Assembly: GCF_002813445.1 (NCBI RefSeq)
Contig: NZ_PHHD01000001.1
Coordinates: forward strand, 5,084,001 to 5,148,000
Reading direction: 5' to 3'
DNA length: 64,000 nt
From: Pseudomonas tolaasii NCPPB 2192
Lineage (GTDB): Bacteria; Pseudomonadota; Gammaproteobacteria; Pseudomonadales; Pseudomonadaceae
The notes below the pieces were generated by a model. It had not been told where the DNA came from, did not search any database, and worked only from the letters and a program-made list of their open reading frames with translations. Of the stretch, positions 25,330-32,595 are shown piece after piece. Position 1 is the first letter of the stretch. Every line of letters starts with the position of its first letter. Made by a program: the position numbers and the translations under genes.

Positions 25330-26128
25330 GGCTGTAGTGCTCGTGCAGATCACGCAGGGCCTGGGACGGCGCCATGCCGGTGCGCTCGCCAAGGGCAATC
25401 AGGAAGCCGCTTTTGTGCCATTCGCGCACGATGGCATCGAGTTTGGCCTGGGTGTCGTGTTCGCCCTTGCGAATCCAGATCACCGATTTGGACGGGATCA
25501 GGTCGCCCGGCAGCGGGATTTCATAGCCTTGCCATTCGGCATCGCTGAGCAACGCGTGCATGGTCGGGCTGACGTGCACCGCCGCCACGCAACCATTGCC
25601 ACGCAGCGACAGCAGCGACTCGGACTGGCTGCGGAACGCCTTGATCTGCGCGCCGTAGGTTTCCTGCAGCGGCTTGATGAAGTTGCTGCCCTGGGACACG
25701 CACACCGGTTTGTCTTTCAAGTCGGCCCATTGCTTGATGCCTGCACCCTTGCGAATCAGCGCGGCGCCGCCGACTTCTTCATACGGCGTGGGCACGTAAT
25801 CAAGGATCTCGGCACGCTCTTCGGTGAACTGCATATTGGCGATCAGGATGTCGACCTTGCCCTGTTGCAGGAACTGCACGCGGTTGGGCGCCAGCACCGA
25901 CACGGTTTTGGTCTCCACACCCAGCGCCTGGCCGATACCTTTGGCCAGCTCGACGTTGTAGCCCAGGTGTTCGCCGGTCTTGGGGTCGAGGGTGCCGAAC
26001 GGCGGGCCGCTGAGGATCACGCCGACGCTGATGGCGTGGCGCTGCTGGATTTTATCGAGGGTGGCGTCGGCGTTGGCGAAGCCGGCACACAGGGCCAAGC
26101 CGAGTGCGGTGAAGGTTTTCAGGTTCAT
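25322..26128 (-). CDS. Periplasmic amino acid-binding protein (family 3), copy 1
   Basis: 268 residues with a signal peptide (MNLKTFTALGLALCAGFA, cleavage near NA-DA). It has the SBP_bac_3 fold pattern: QRHAISVGVILSGPPFG and the hinge KVDILIANMQFTEERAEIL. It is a close paralogue of the next gene and differs at several positions around the ligand pocket. The pair lies 2 bp apart at the head of the operon. Confidence 0.9.
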   Translation of the reverse strand: MNLKTFTALGLALCAGFANADATLDKIQQRHAISVGVILSGPPFGTLDPKTGEHLGYNVELAKGIGQALGVETKTVSVLAPNRVQFLQQGKVDILIANMQFTEERAEILDYVPTPYEEVGGAALIRKGAGIKQWADLKDKPVCVSQGSNFIKPLQETYGAQIKAFRSQSESLLSLRGNGCVAAVHVSPTMHALLSDAEWQGYEIPLPGDLIPSKSVIWIRKGEHDTQAKLDAIVREWHKSGFLIALGERTGMAPSQALRDLHEHYSHE

Positions 26129-26130
26129 GC

Positions 26131-26952
26131 TCAGGCGCCCTTGAACTGTTGCTGCAATTCCACCAACGCAGGCGATGCCGGGCTGATGCGGTTACGGGTC
26201 TGGGCCTCGATCAGCCAGCCGCTGCGGTGCAGCTCCTTGACGATCGGGTCGAGCTTGGCCTGGGTGTCGCTTTCGCCGCGACGGGTCCAGATCACCGACG
26301 GCGCCGGGTTGAGTTCCGGGCTGATGGCGCGGTAATCCTTCCATTCGGCGCTGTCGTTGATCAGCGGGTTGATCAGGGTGGAGTCATGCACGGCGGCGAC
26401 GCAATTGTTGCCGCGCAGGGCCAACAGCGATTCGGAGGAGCTTTTGAACGCTTTGATCTGCGCGCCGAGGTCGGTCAGCGGCTTCACATAGCTGCTGCCT
26501 TGGGAGGTGCACACCGGCTGGCCCTTGAGGTCTTCCCAGCGGGTGATCGTGCTGTCTTTGAGCACCGCTGCGGTGCCGCCGATACGATAGAAAGGCGTCG
26601 GTACAAAACCCAGGATTTCACCGCGCTCGGCAGTCCATTCCATGTTGGCGATCAACAGGTCGACTTTGCCCTGCTGCAGGAACTGCACACGATTGGCCGG
26701 CAAGACCGGCACCAACTGCACCTCGGCCTTGAGCTGACGCCCGAGTTCGTTGGCCAGGTCGACGTTCAAGCCTTTGGGTTTCTGGGTGGCCGGGTCAATG
26801 CTGCCGAACGGGCCGCCGGACAACAGCACACCGACCACCAGCACATGGCGTTGCTCGATTTTGTCCAGCGTGGCATCGGCGTGCGCGGCCACAGTGGCGC
26901 CCAACGCGATCATCGACCCCAGGGCCACCGGCAACCATTTCTTGAACATCAT
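26131..26952 (-). CDS. Periplasmic amino acid-binding protein (family 3), copy 2, first gene of the operon
   Basis: 273 residues with a signal peptide cleaved near AHA-DA. Matching blocks QRHVLVVGVLLSGGPFG and KVDLLIANMEWTAERGEIL show recent duplication with copy 1. Two binding proteins for one set of permeases suggest two related ligands or affinities. It is the first gene of the minus-strand operon and is divergent from the LysR gene. Confidence 0.9.
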   Translation of the reverse strand: MMFKKWLPVALGSMIALGATVAAHADATLDKIEQRHVLVVGVLLSGGPFGSIDPATQKPKGLNVDLANELGRQLKAEVQLVPVLPANRVQFLQQGKVDLLIANMEWTAERGEILGFVPTPFYRIGGTAAVLKDSTITRWEDLKGQPVCTSQGSSYVKPLTDLGAQIKAFKSSSESLLALRGNNCVAAVHDSTLINPLINDSAEWKDYRAISPELNPAPSVIWTRRGESDTQAKLDPIVKELHRSGWLIEAQTRNRISPASPALVELQQQFKGA

Positions 26953-27194
26953 TGGACTTCCCCCTGGCTAATGATCGGCGTACCCCGACCTGATGGTGGG
27001 GCATGCTAGGGAGAGTGCCGGGGCAACGGAAATGCAAATATCTCATATCGTTATAACTTGCCGTGTATTGGCAACCTTGCCTTTTGGAATATCCTCGAAT
27101 TTATTGACGCCTGTTAAAAATCGCTTCAAGAACACATCAGAATCTGTAATGTTTAACTTCACACCGCTGATGTAAAACGCCTCAGGAAATGGCC

Positions 27195-28046
27195 ATGACG
27201 ACCCTTGATCTGGAACTGCTACGCACCTTCATTGCCGTGGTCGACCACCACAGTTTCGCCGGCGCCGGTACGCACCTGGCGCGCACCCAGTCGTCCGTTA
27301 CCCAGCATATGCAGCGGCTGGAGCAGCAGGTGGGTGTGAGCCTGTTTGAAAAGCGCGGCCGCCAGAAACAGCTGACCGAGCCGGGCTTGCAGTTGCTGCG
27401 CCATGCGCGGCAGATGCTGTCGCTGAATGACGATGCGTTGAATTCCCTGCGTGAAAGCAGCTTGAGCGGGGTGTTGCGGATCGGCTCACCGCACGATATT
27501 GCCGACACGATTTTGCCGCCGATTCTCAGCCACATTGCGCGTTCGGCGCCGCGTCTACGGCTGGAGATTGATGTGGGGCGCAGTCCGTTTTTGATGGATG
27601 ACCTGCATCGCGGCAAGGTAGATATGGTGATTTCCACGAGGTCTGATCCGAACCTTGAAGGCTTTGCGTTGCGCACGTCGCCGGTGTGGTGGATTTGTTC
27701 GGCGCAGTACATTCACCAGCCGAGCGAGCCGTTGCCGCTGATATTGGTGGATGAGCCGAGTATTTACCGGCGGTATGCGCTGGAGGCGTTGGAGCGAGCG
27801 AATATCCCCTGGCGGCAGGCTTATCTGGCGTCGAATTTGATCGGGATTAAAGCCGCGACTCGCGCGGGGTTGGGGGTGACGCCACGCAGCATGGAAATGC
27901 TCGGGCCGGATATGCGGGTGTTGGGGGAGACTGATGGGCTGCCTCGGATGCCGGAGGTCACGTATTACCTCTGGATACGGCCGAATACGGCTAATCCGAT
28001 TGCGCGCAAGGCTTATGACTTGATTCGGGGGAGCCAGGGGTTGTGA
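27195..28046 (+). CDS. LysR-family regulator divergent from the sulphur amino acid operon
   Basis: 283 residues from ATG 27195. ATG 27189 sits only two bases after the AGGA ribosome binding site, whereas 27195 has normal spacing. The LysR helix-turn-helix is clear (FIAVVDHHSFAGAGTHLART, QSSVTQHMQRLEQQVG), followed by the periplasmic-binding-like effector domain. LysR genes commonly control the divergent operon, here the ten-gene transport and C-S lyase set; the 242-bp gap is the likely shared control region. Codon use becomes poorer in C/G third positions near its 3' end. Confidence 0.88.
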   Translation: MTTLDLELLRTFIAVVDHHSFAGAGTHLARTQSSVTQHMQRLEQQVGVSLFEKRGRQKQLTEPGLQLLRHARQMLSLNDDALNSLRESSLSGVLRIGSPHDIADTILPPILSHIARSAPRLRLEIDVGRSPFLMDDLHRGKVDMVISTRSDPNLEGFALRTSPVWWICSAQYIHQPSEPLPLILVDEPSIYRRYALEALERANIPWRQAYLASNLIGIKAATRAGLGVTPRSMEMLGPDMRVLGETDGLPRMPEVTYYLWIRPNTANPIARKAYDLIRGSQGL

Positions 28047-28090
28047 GGCAGGTTATCCCACAGATAAGCAATGCCGTACTTGATCAAAAA

Positions 28091-28177
28091 TGAGGGAGCG
28101 GACTTGCCCGCGATGGCATCAGCTGGGTGTACCTGATGTACCGAGTTGGCAGCATCGCAGGCAAGCCAGCTCCCACA
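28091..28177. repeat. Hybrid REPIN after the LysR gene
   Basis: Left arm GAGGGAGCGGACTTGCCCGC and right arm GCAGGCAAGCCAGCTCCCACA come from two REP subtypes (GGGCTTGCCCGC and TGGCTTGCCTGC), so this is a mixed or recombined pair. Confidence 0.75.
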
Positions 28178-28206
28178 GAAAAGCAGAGCCGGGCGCGATC
28201 AAAAAA

Positions 28207-28294
28207 TGTGGGAGCGGGCTTGCCCGCGATGAGGGTGTGTCAGCCAATACATTTTGCCGCTGATACACCGCTATCGTGGGCAAGTCGTTACCGC
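28207..28294. repeat. REPIN overlapping the 3' end of the MocR gene
   Basis: Left arm TGTGGGAGCGGGCTTGCCCG (28207-28226). The right arm CGCTATCGTGGGCAAGTCGTTAC is degenerate and contains the MocR stop codon (28271-28273) and its last ~8 codons. Confidence 0.7.
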
Positions 28295-29665
28295 AGCAAC
28301 GGATATACACCCCAAAACAGCCCCGCGCAAAATCAGCGCAATCGCCACCGCCTCAGCCGCCGTAGCCACATTCGTAAATCCCATCAACAGCCCTTCGCCC
28401 TGCCCTGGCTCGACCGTCCAGCCCGACAACGCCTGAACCGCCAGCCCGGCGCCCATGGCGGCGTCAGCCACCACCCGATCAGGCACGTCCACCAACAGCC
28501 GCGCCAGTAAATTAATCCCGCCCGCTTGCTCATCCACCCGCAAAAGCTGCGCGCAATGCTCGCGCAGCGCGTCCACCAACAGCCCCCTGCGCAGCGCATA
28601 TAACTGGCGCATCTTCTTCAAATGCCGGGTGAAATGCCCCTGTTCCAGAAAGTCCGCCGCGGTCAGTTGCAACAACTGCGCACTGCGCTGCTGTAACGCC
28701 AAAGCCCCTCGCTCAAACGCCTCCAATAACGCCGCAGGCACCACCAGATAGCCCAGGCGCAACCCCGGAAACAGCATCTTGCTGAAGCTCCCGGCATAGA
28801 TCACCCGGTCATCGAGGTCCTGACTTTTGAGCGCGGCGAGCGGCTGGCCGCGGTAGCGGAACTCGCTGTCGTAATCATCCTCGACCACCCAACTGCCTTG
28901 CTCCCGCGCCCAGTCCAGCAACGCCAGGCGCCGCGCCGGGCTCAACGCTACGCCCAGCGGGCTCTGATGCGCCGGGGTCACGATGGCCAGGCGCGCATTC
29001 CGTTCACGTTGCCTGCCCTCGTCGACCTGCAGGCCGTCAGCGTCCACCGGTACCGGCACCAGTTTCACGCCCTGATGGCTCAGCAGCTGCCGCGCATGCA
29101 GATACCCCGGGTCTTCAAACCAGCAACGCTGCCCGGTCATCTGCAGTGCCTCACACAGCAGGGTCAGGCTGCCGGCATAACCGGAACACACAAAGACTTG
29201 CTGCGGCGAGCACTCCACGCCCCGGTACAGCGCCAGGTAGTTGGCAATCGCCACGCGCAAAGGCAGGGCACCGCGCGCGTCGCCCATGGCCAGGCTGTCG
29301 GCGTCGGTGCGGCGCACTTGCCGAGTCACCAGCCGCGCCCACAGTTTTCGCGGAAAGGCATCAAGTGCCGGCAAGCCCATTTGCAGCGGCCTGGGCCCTT
29401 TTGAAGCGGGCGCCGCCACCGGCAGCGGCTTGACCGTCACCTGGGGCGCCGAGCCGGCAATCACGGTTCCGGCCTGCCCGCGCGCTTCGAAAAAACCCTC
29501 GCTGACCAGCAACTGATACGCCGCTTCCACCGTCCCGCGCGCCACCTTGAGCTCCAGCGCCAGGCCGCGCACGGACGGCACGCGATCTCCCGGCCCCAGT
29601 TGGCCCTGATCAATGGCCTGGCGAAAGCGTCGGTAGATTTCCTGGTATTTGGGCAGTGATGACAT
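28271..29665 (-). CDS. MocR/PdxR-family regulator (GntR helix-turn-helix fused to aminotransferase-like domain)
   Basis: 464 residues from ATG 29665 (MSSLPKYQEIYRRFRQ), the usual start of a GntR domain. In-frame ATGs at 29707 and 29731 are possible and the latter has a CAGGGG just before it. GntR region RVPSVRGLALELKVARGTVE (~27-46); class I aminotransferase-like domain with DPGYLHAR, EDDYDSEFRY and the PLP lysine in AGSFSKMLFPGLRLGY. MocR proteins sense PLP or amino compounds and usually control a neighbouring gene, here the divergent AhpD-like operon. The last residues (AAVTTCPR) are encoded by a REP arm. Confidence 0.87.
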   Translation of the reverse strand: MSSLPKYQEIYRRFRQAIDQGQLGPGDRVPSVRGLALELKVARGTVEAAYQLLVSEGFFEARGQAGTVIAGSAPQVTVKPLPVAAPASKGPRPLQMGLPALDAFPRKLWARLVTRQVRRTDADSLAMGDARGALPLRVAIANYLALYRGVECSPQQVFVCSGYAGSLTLLCEALQMTGQRCWFEDPGYLHARQLLSHQGVKLVPVPVDADGLQVDEGRQRERNARLAIVTPAHQSPLGVALSPARRLALLDWAREQGSWVVEDDYDSEFRYRGQPLAALKSQDLDDRVIYAGSFSKMLFPGLRLGYLVVPAALLEAFERGALALQQRSAQLLQLTAADFLEQGHFTRHLKKMRQLYALRRGLLVDALREHCAQLLRVDEQAGGINLLARLLVDVPDRVVADAAMGAGLAVQALSGWTVEPGQGEGLLMGFTNVATAAEAVAIALILRGAVLGCISVAAVTTCPR

Positions 29666-29797
29666 CGCAGACGGGCTCGACGGAAGAACAATGCGAAGTC
29701 TGATCATGTCCCAACCTGCTTGTCCAATCATGCCCCTGTTGACCGCCCCGCCCGCCGCCGAAAATGGCCCATCCCTTCACGAACACGAGGATGCTCC

Positions 29798-30274
29798 ATG
29801 AAACACCGTCTCGATTACGCCCAGGCCGCGCCGGCCGGTTACAAAGCCCTGGGTTCGGTGCACAGCTACATCCACGGCTGCGGTCTGGAAAAAGAGTTGA
29901 TCGATCTGGTTTACCTGCGCGTCTCGCAACTCAACGGCTGTGCCTATTGCCTGGACGCTCATTCGCGCGACTTGCTCAAGCAGGGCGTGAGCCTGGAAAA
30001 AATCATGCTGCTGGCCGCCTGGCGGGAGGGTTTGCCGCTGTACACACCGCGTGAACAGGCAGCGCTGGCATGGGCCGAAGTGGTGACACTCGTCGCCGAA
30101 ACCGAAGTGCCGGACGCCGACTACGCCGCCGTGGCAGCGATCTTCAGCGACAAGGAAGTCGCCGACCTGACCTTGGCCGTCGCGCTGATGAACGCCTTGA
30201 ACCGCGTCGCCATCAGCTTTCGCAAAGTACCCGCCGCGATCAAGGCCCACCTGGAGAACCTCAACCATGAATGA
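29798..30274 (+). CDS. AhpD/carboxymuconolactone decarboxylase-family protein
   Basis: 158 residues from ATG 29798 behind GAGG. The redox motif LNGCAYCLDAHSRD (~45-58) is the alkylhydroperoxidase D-type CxxC with the following His. These small helical proteins are peroxidase or thiol-redox partners. It is first in a three-gene overlapping operon (8-bp overlap with the next) and divergent from the MocR regulator, which probably controls it. Confidence 0.88.
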   Translation: MKHRLDYAQAAPAGYKALGSVHSYIHGCGLEKELIDLVYLRVSQLNGCAYCLDAHSRDLLKQGVSLEKIMLLAAWREGLPLYTPREQAALAWAEVVTLVAETEVPDADYAAVAAIFSDKEVADLTLAVALMNALNRVAISFRKVPAAIKAHLENLNHE

Positions 30275-30707
30275 GTCTGTCGAGTTCGTGCACATGGGCA
30301 CCGAGGCCGATTGCATTGCCAGCTTCGCGGTGATGCAGCAACTGCGCCCGCACCTCAAAGACGCGACGGGTTTTGCCGAGCAAGTTCAACGCCAGCGCCA
30401 GAACGGTTACCGCCTGCTGGCCGCCCGCGAACACGGCAAGGTCATCGGCCTGGCGGGCTACCGGCTGACTGAAAACACGCTCTACGGCCGCTTCATCTAT
30501 GTGGATGACCTGGTGGTGGACGCGTCGTTGCAACGCCGGCGCCTGGGCGAGCAATTGCTCGACCGGGTGCGCGAAGAAACCCGCGCCCTGGGCTATCGCT
30601 GGCTGGTGCTCGACACCGGCATGCACATGGCCCTGGCCCAGCGGTTCTATTTCCGCCAGGGGCTGTTGCCGTTGGGCATGCACTTTTCCCAGGACTTGAG
30701 CCAATGA
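30267..30707 (+). CDS. GNAT-family N-acetyltransferase
   Basis: 146 residues, single GNAT domain with the acetyl-CoA loop in VVDASLQRRRLGEQLLD (R-R-x-x-G type, ~86-102). It overlaps both neighbours (8 bp and 4 bp). The substrate cannot be read from the sequence. AhpD/GNAT/oxidoreductase operons under MocR control suggest handling of a reactive or amino compound (inference). Confidence 0.85.
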   Translation: MNESVEFVHMGTEADCIASFAVMQQLRPHLKDATGFAEQVQRQRQNGYRLLAAREHGKVIGLAGYRLTENTLYGRFIYVDDLVVDASLQRRRLGEQLLDRVREETRALGYRWLVLDTGMHMALAQRFYFRQGLLPLGMHFSQDLSQ

Positions 30708-31297
30708 CCCGCGCCCTGCTTTTAAGCTTCAGCCCCCACGGCAAGGCTGCACAGACGTTCAAACTGGCCCGCGCCTTGCTCAAGGACCTGGTGCCGGACG
30801 CCGAAGTCACCGAGCGTGACTACGGCGGCCAGGCGCTGCCGCCACTGACCCGCGAATACGCCAATGCCCTGACCACACCGGGCGGCCTCAGCGGCTGCGC
30901 GACGCAATTGTCCGAGCGATTGATCGTGGAGCTGGAGGCCTGCGACCTGCTGATCCTCTGTACGCCGGTACACAATTTCACCGTCCCGGCGGCGCTCAAG
31001 GGCTGGATCGACCATGTGGTGCGCATCCAACGCAGCTTCACCGTCACGTCACAGTTTGAAAAAGTCGGCCTGCTCGACGACCGGCGTACGTTTGTTCTGG
31101 TGAGTTCCGGCAACTCGCGCAAGGGCCATGAACCGGACTTTTTGACGCCTTACCTGACCGCCATCCTGTCTACCGTGGGCATCCACACCGTGGATTTTGT
31201 TTACCTGGGCGCCATGGTGCGCGGTGAAGAAGCCGTCAACCGCTCGCTGGAACGGGCACATCGGCAACTGTCGGCGGCAATCAGCACTGGCCTATAA
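30704..31297 (+). CDS. FMN-dependent NADH-azoreductase/quinone reductase-like flavoprotein
   Basis: 197 residues, flavodoxin-like fold: SFSPHGKAAQTFKLA is the phosphate-binding loop, CTPVHNFTVPAALKGWIDHV (~86-105) is the AzoR-type FMN contact, and SSGN follows. It would reduce quinones, azo or nitro compounds with NAD(P)H. It ends the small operon and is followed by a terminator. Confidence 0.85.
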   Translation: MTRALLLSFSPHGKAAQTFKLARALLKDLVPDAEVTERDYGGQALPPLTREYANALTTPGGLSGCATQLSERLIVELEACDLLILCTPVHNFTVPAALKGWIDHVVRIQRSFTVTSQFEKVGLLDDRRTFVLVSSGNSRKGHEPDFLTPYLTAILSTVGIHTVDFVYLGAMVRGEEAVNRSLERAHRQLSAAISTGL

Positions 31298-31301
31298 AAT
31301 T

Positions 31302-31325
31302 AATGGCGCTAGAATCGGCGCCATT
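31302..31325 (+). terminator. Hairpin after the azoreductase-like gene
   Basis: Stem AATGGCGC / GCGCCATT with an 8-base loop, followed by CTTTG. A weak U tract, but it is well placed 5 bp after the stop codon. Confidence 0.55.
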
Positions 31326-31355
31326 CTTTGCCCGCCTCCCTGATACGAGCCCCCC

Positions 31356-32501
31356 ATGAGCTTTGATTTCGACACGATCCACCCACGCCTCGGCACCGGC
31401 AGCACCAAGTGGAACCGTTACCCGCAAGACGTTTTGCCGATGTGGATCGCCGACATGGACATCGCCGCGCCACCCGCTGTGCTCGCGGCCCTGCACGCGC
31501 GGCTTGATCAGCAGGTCCTGGGCTACAGCGTGGCGGGCCCGGATGTACGCGAGGCCATCGTGGCCGACCTGTGGGCCAAGTACGCCTGGCGCGTGCAGCC
31601 TGAAGAGCTGTTGTTTTTGCCTGGCGTAGAACCCGGTTTCAATATGGCCCTGCATGCTTTTGTAAAACCCGGCCAGACGGTGGTGCTGCAAACCCCCAAC
31701 TACCGCCCGATCCGCCTGGCGCCAGGCCACTGGAACCTGCCGCGCATCGAAGTGCCGTTTGGGCTGATCAACGGTGAATTCGTCACGCCAATGCCTGCGA
31801 TGCGCCAGGCACTGAGCGGTGCCGGCGCGCTGCTGCTGAGCAACCCGCACAACCCGGTGGGCAAAGTGTTCCCGCGTGAAGAGCTGCTGGCCGTCGCCAA
31901 CGCCTGCCTGGAAAACGGCGCGCTGATCATCAGCGACGAAATCCACGCCGAGCTGTGCTTCGACGGCCGCCGCCACATTCCTACCGCCAGCCTCAGCCCC
32001 GAAATCGCCCAACGCACCATCACCCTGATGTCGGCCAGCAAGGCCTACAACGTGGCCGGTTTGAAAACCTGCTTTGCCGTGGTGCAGAACGCCGAGGTTC
32101 GCGAGCGCTTCAACAATGCCCGCTGCGGCATGGTCGACAGCGTCAGCCCGCTGGGTCTGGAAGCTACCCGTGCGGCCTACAGCCAATGCAGCGACTGGCT
32201 CGACGCGCTGGTGCAGTACCTGCAAGCCAACCGCGACTACCTGCACAACGCCGTGCAAACCCGCCTGCCTGGCGTTGTGATGCACGTGCCCCAGGGCACC
32301 TACCTGGCCTGGCTGGACTGCAGCGCTCTGGGCCTGGCCGACCCGCAGCAGTTTTTCCTGGAACAGGCCAAGGTCGGCTTGAGCGCCGGCATCGAGTTCG
32401 GGGATGACAGCCAGCAATTTGTACGCCTGAACTTCGGCTGCCCACGGGCAATGCTCGAAGAAGGCCTGCAACGCATGGAGCGTGCGTTGCATCACCGTTA
32501 A
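31356..32501 (+). CDS. PatB/MalY-type PLP C-S lyase
   Basis: 381 residues of the MalY/PatB branch of class I/II aminotransferase-like enzymes: WIADMDIAAPPAVL (~31-44), LLSNPHNPVGKVF (~159-171), SDEIHAELCFDG, and the PLP lysine in MSASKAYNVAGLKTC (~K229). This branch usually has cystathionine beta-lyase activity, splitting substituted cysteines into pyruvate, ammonia and a thiol. It is the second C-S lyase in this window, after the rhodanese fusion. Confidence 0.87.
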   Translation: MSFDFDTIHPRLGTGSTKWNRYPQDVLPMWIADMDIAAPPAVLAALHARLDQQVLGYSVAGPDVREAIVADLWAKYAWRVQPEELLFLPGVEPGFNMALHAFVKPGQTVVLQTPNYRPIRLAPGHWNLPRIEVPFGLINGEFVTPMPAMRQALSGAGALLLSNPHNPVGKVFPREELLAVANACLENGALIISDEIHAELCFDGRRHIPTASLSPEIAQRTITLMSASKAYNVAGLKTCFAVVQNAEVRERFNNARCGMVDSVSPLGLEATRAAYSQCSDWLDALVQYLQANRDYLHNAVQTRLPGVVMHVPQGTYLAWLDCSALGLADPQQFFLEQAKVGLSAGIEFGDDSQQFVRLNFGCPRAMLEEGLQRMERALHHR

Positions 32502-32595
32502 CCGTCAATTCACAACTTTTCGCAACGTGTGCCGAACCCCTGCTGTTAGTGTTTTCGCCGAATAGTCCCACCGGAAACAGCAGGAGTTCCACGGC

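Noticed and set aside
13729..28294. CRISPR-like impression from recurring palindromic repeats
   Set aside because: Repeats are scattered, inverted pairs of REP type, without regular spacers or cas genes.
32502..32595. HrpL-type promoter (hrp box) before the HrpF/NolX-like gene
   Set aside because: GAACC and CCAC are present but ~29 bp apart rather than 15-16, and the first element lacks the leading GG.
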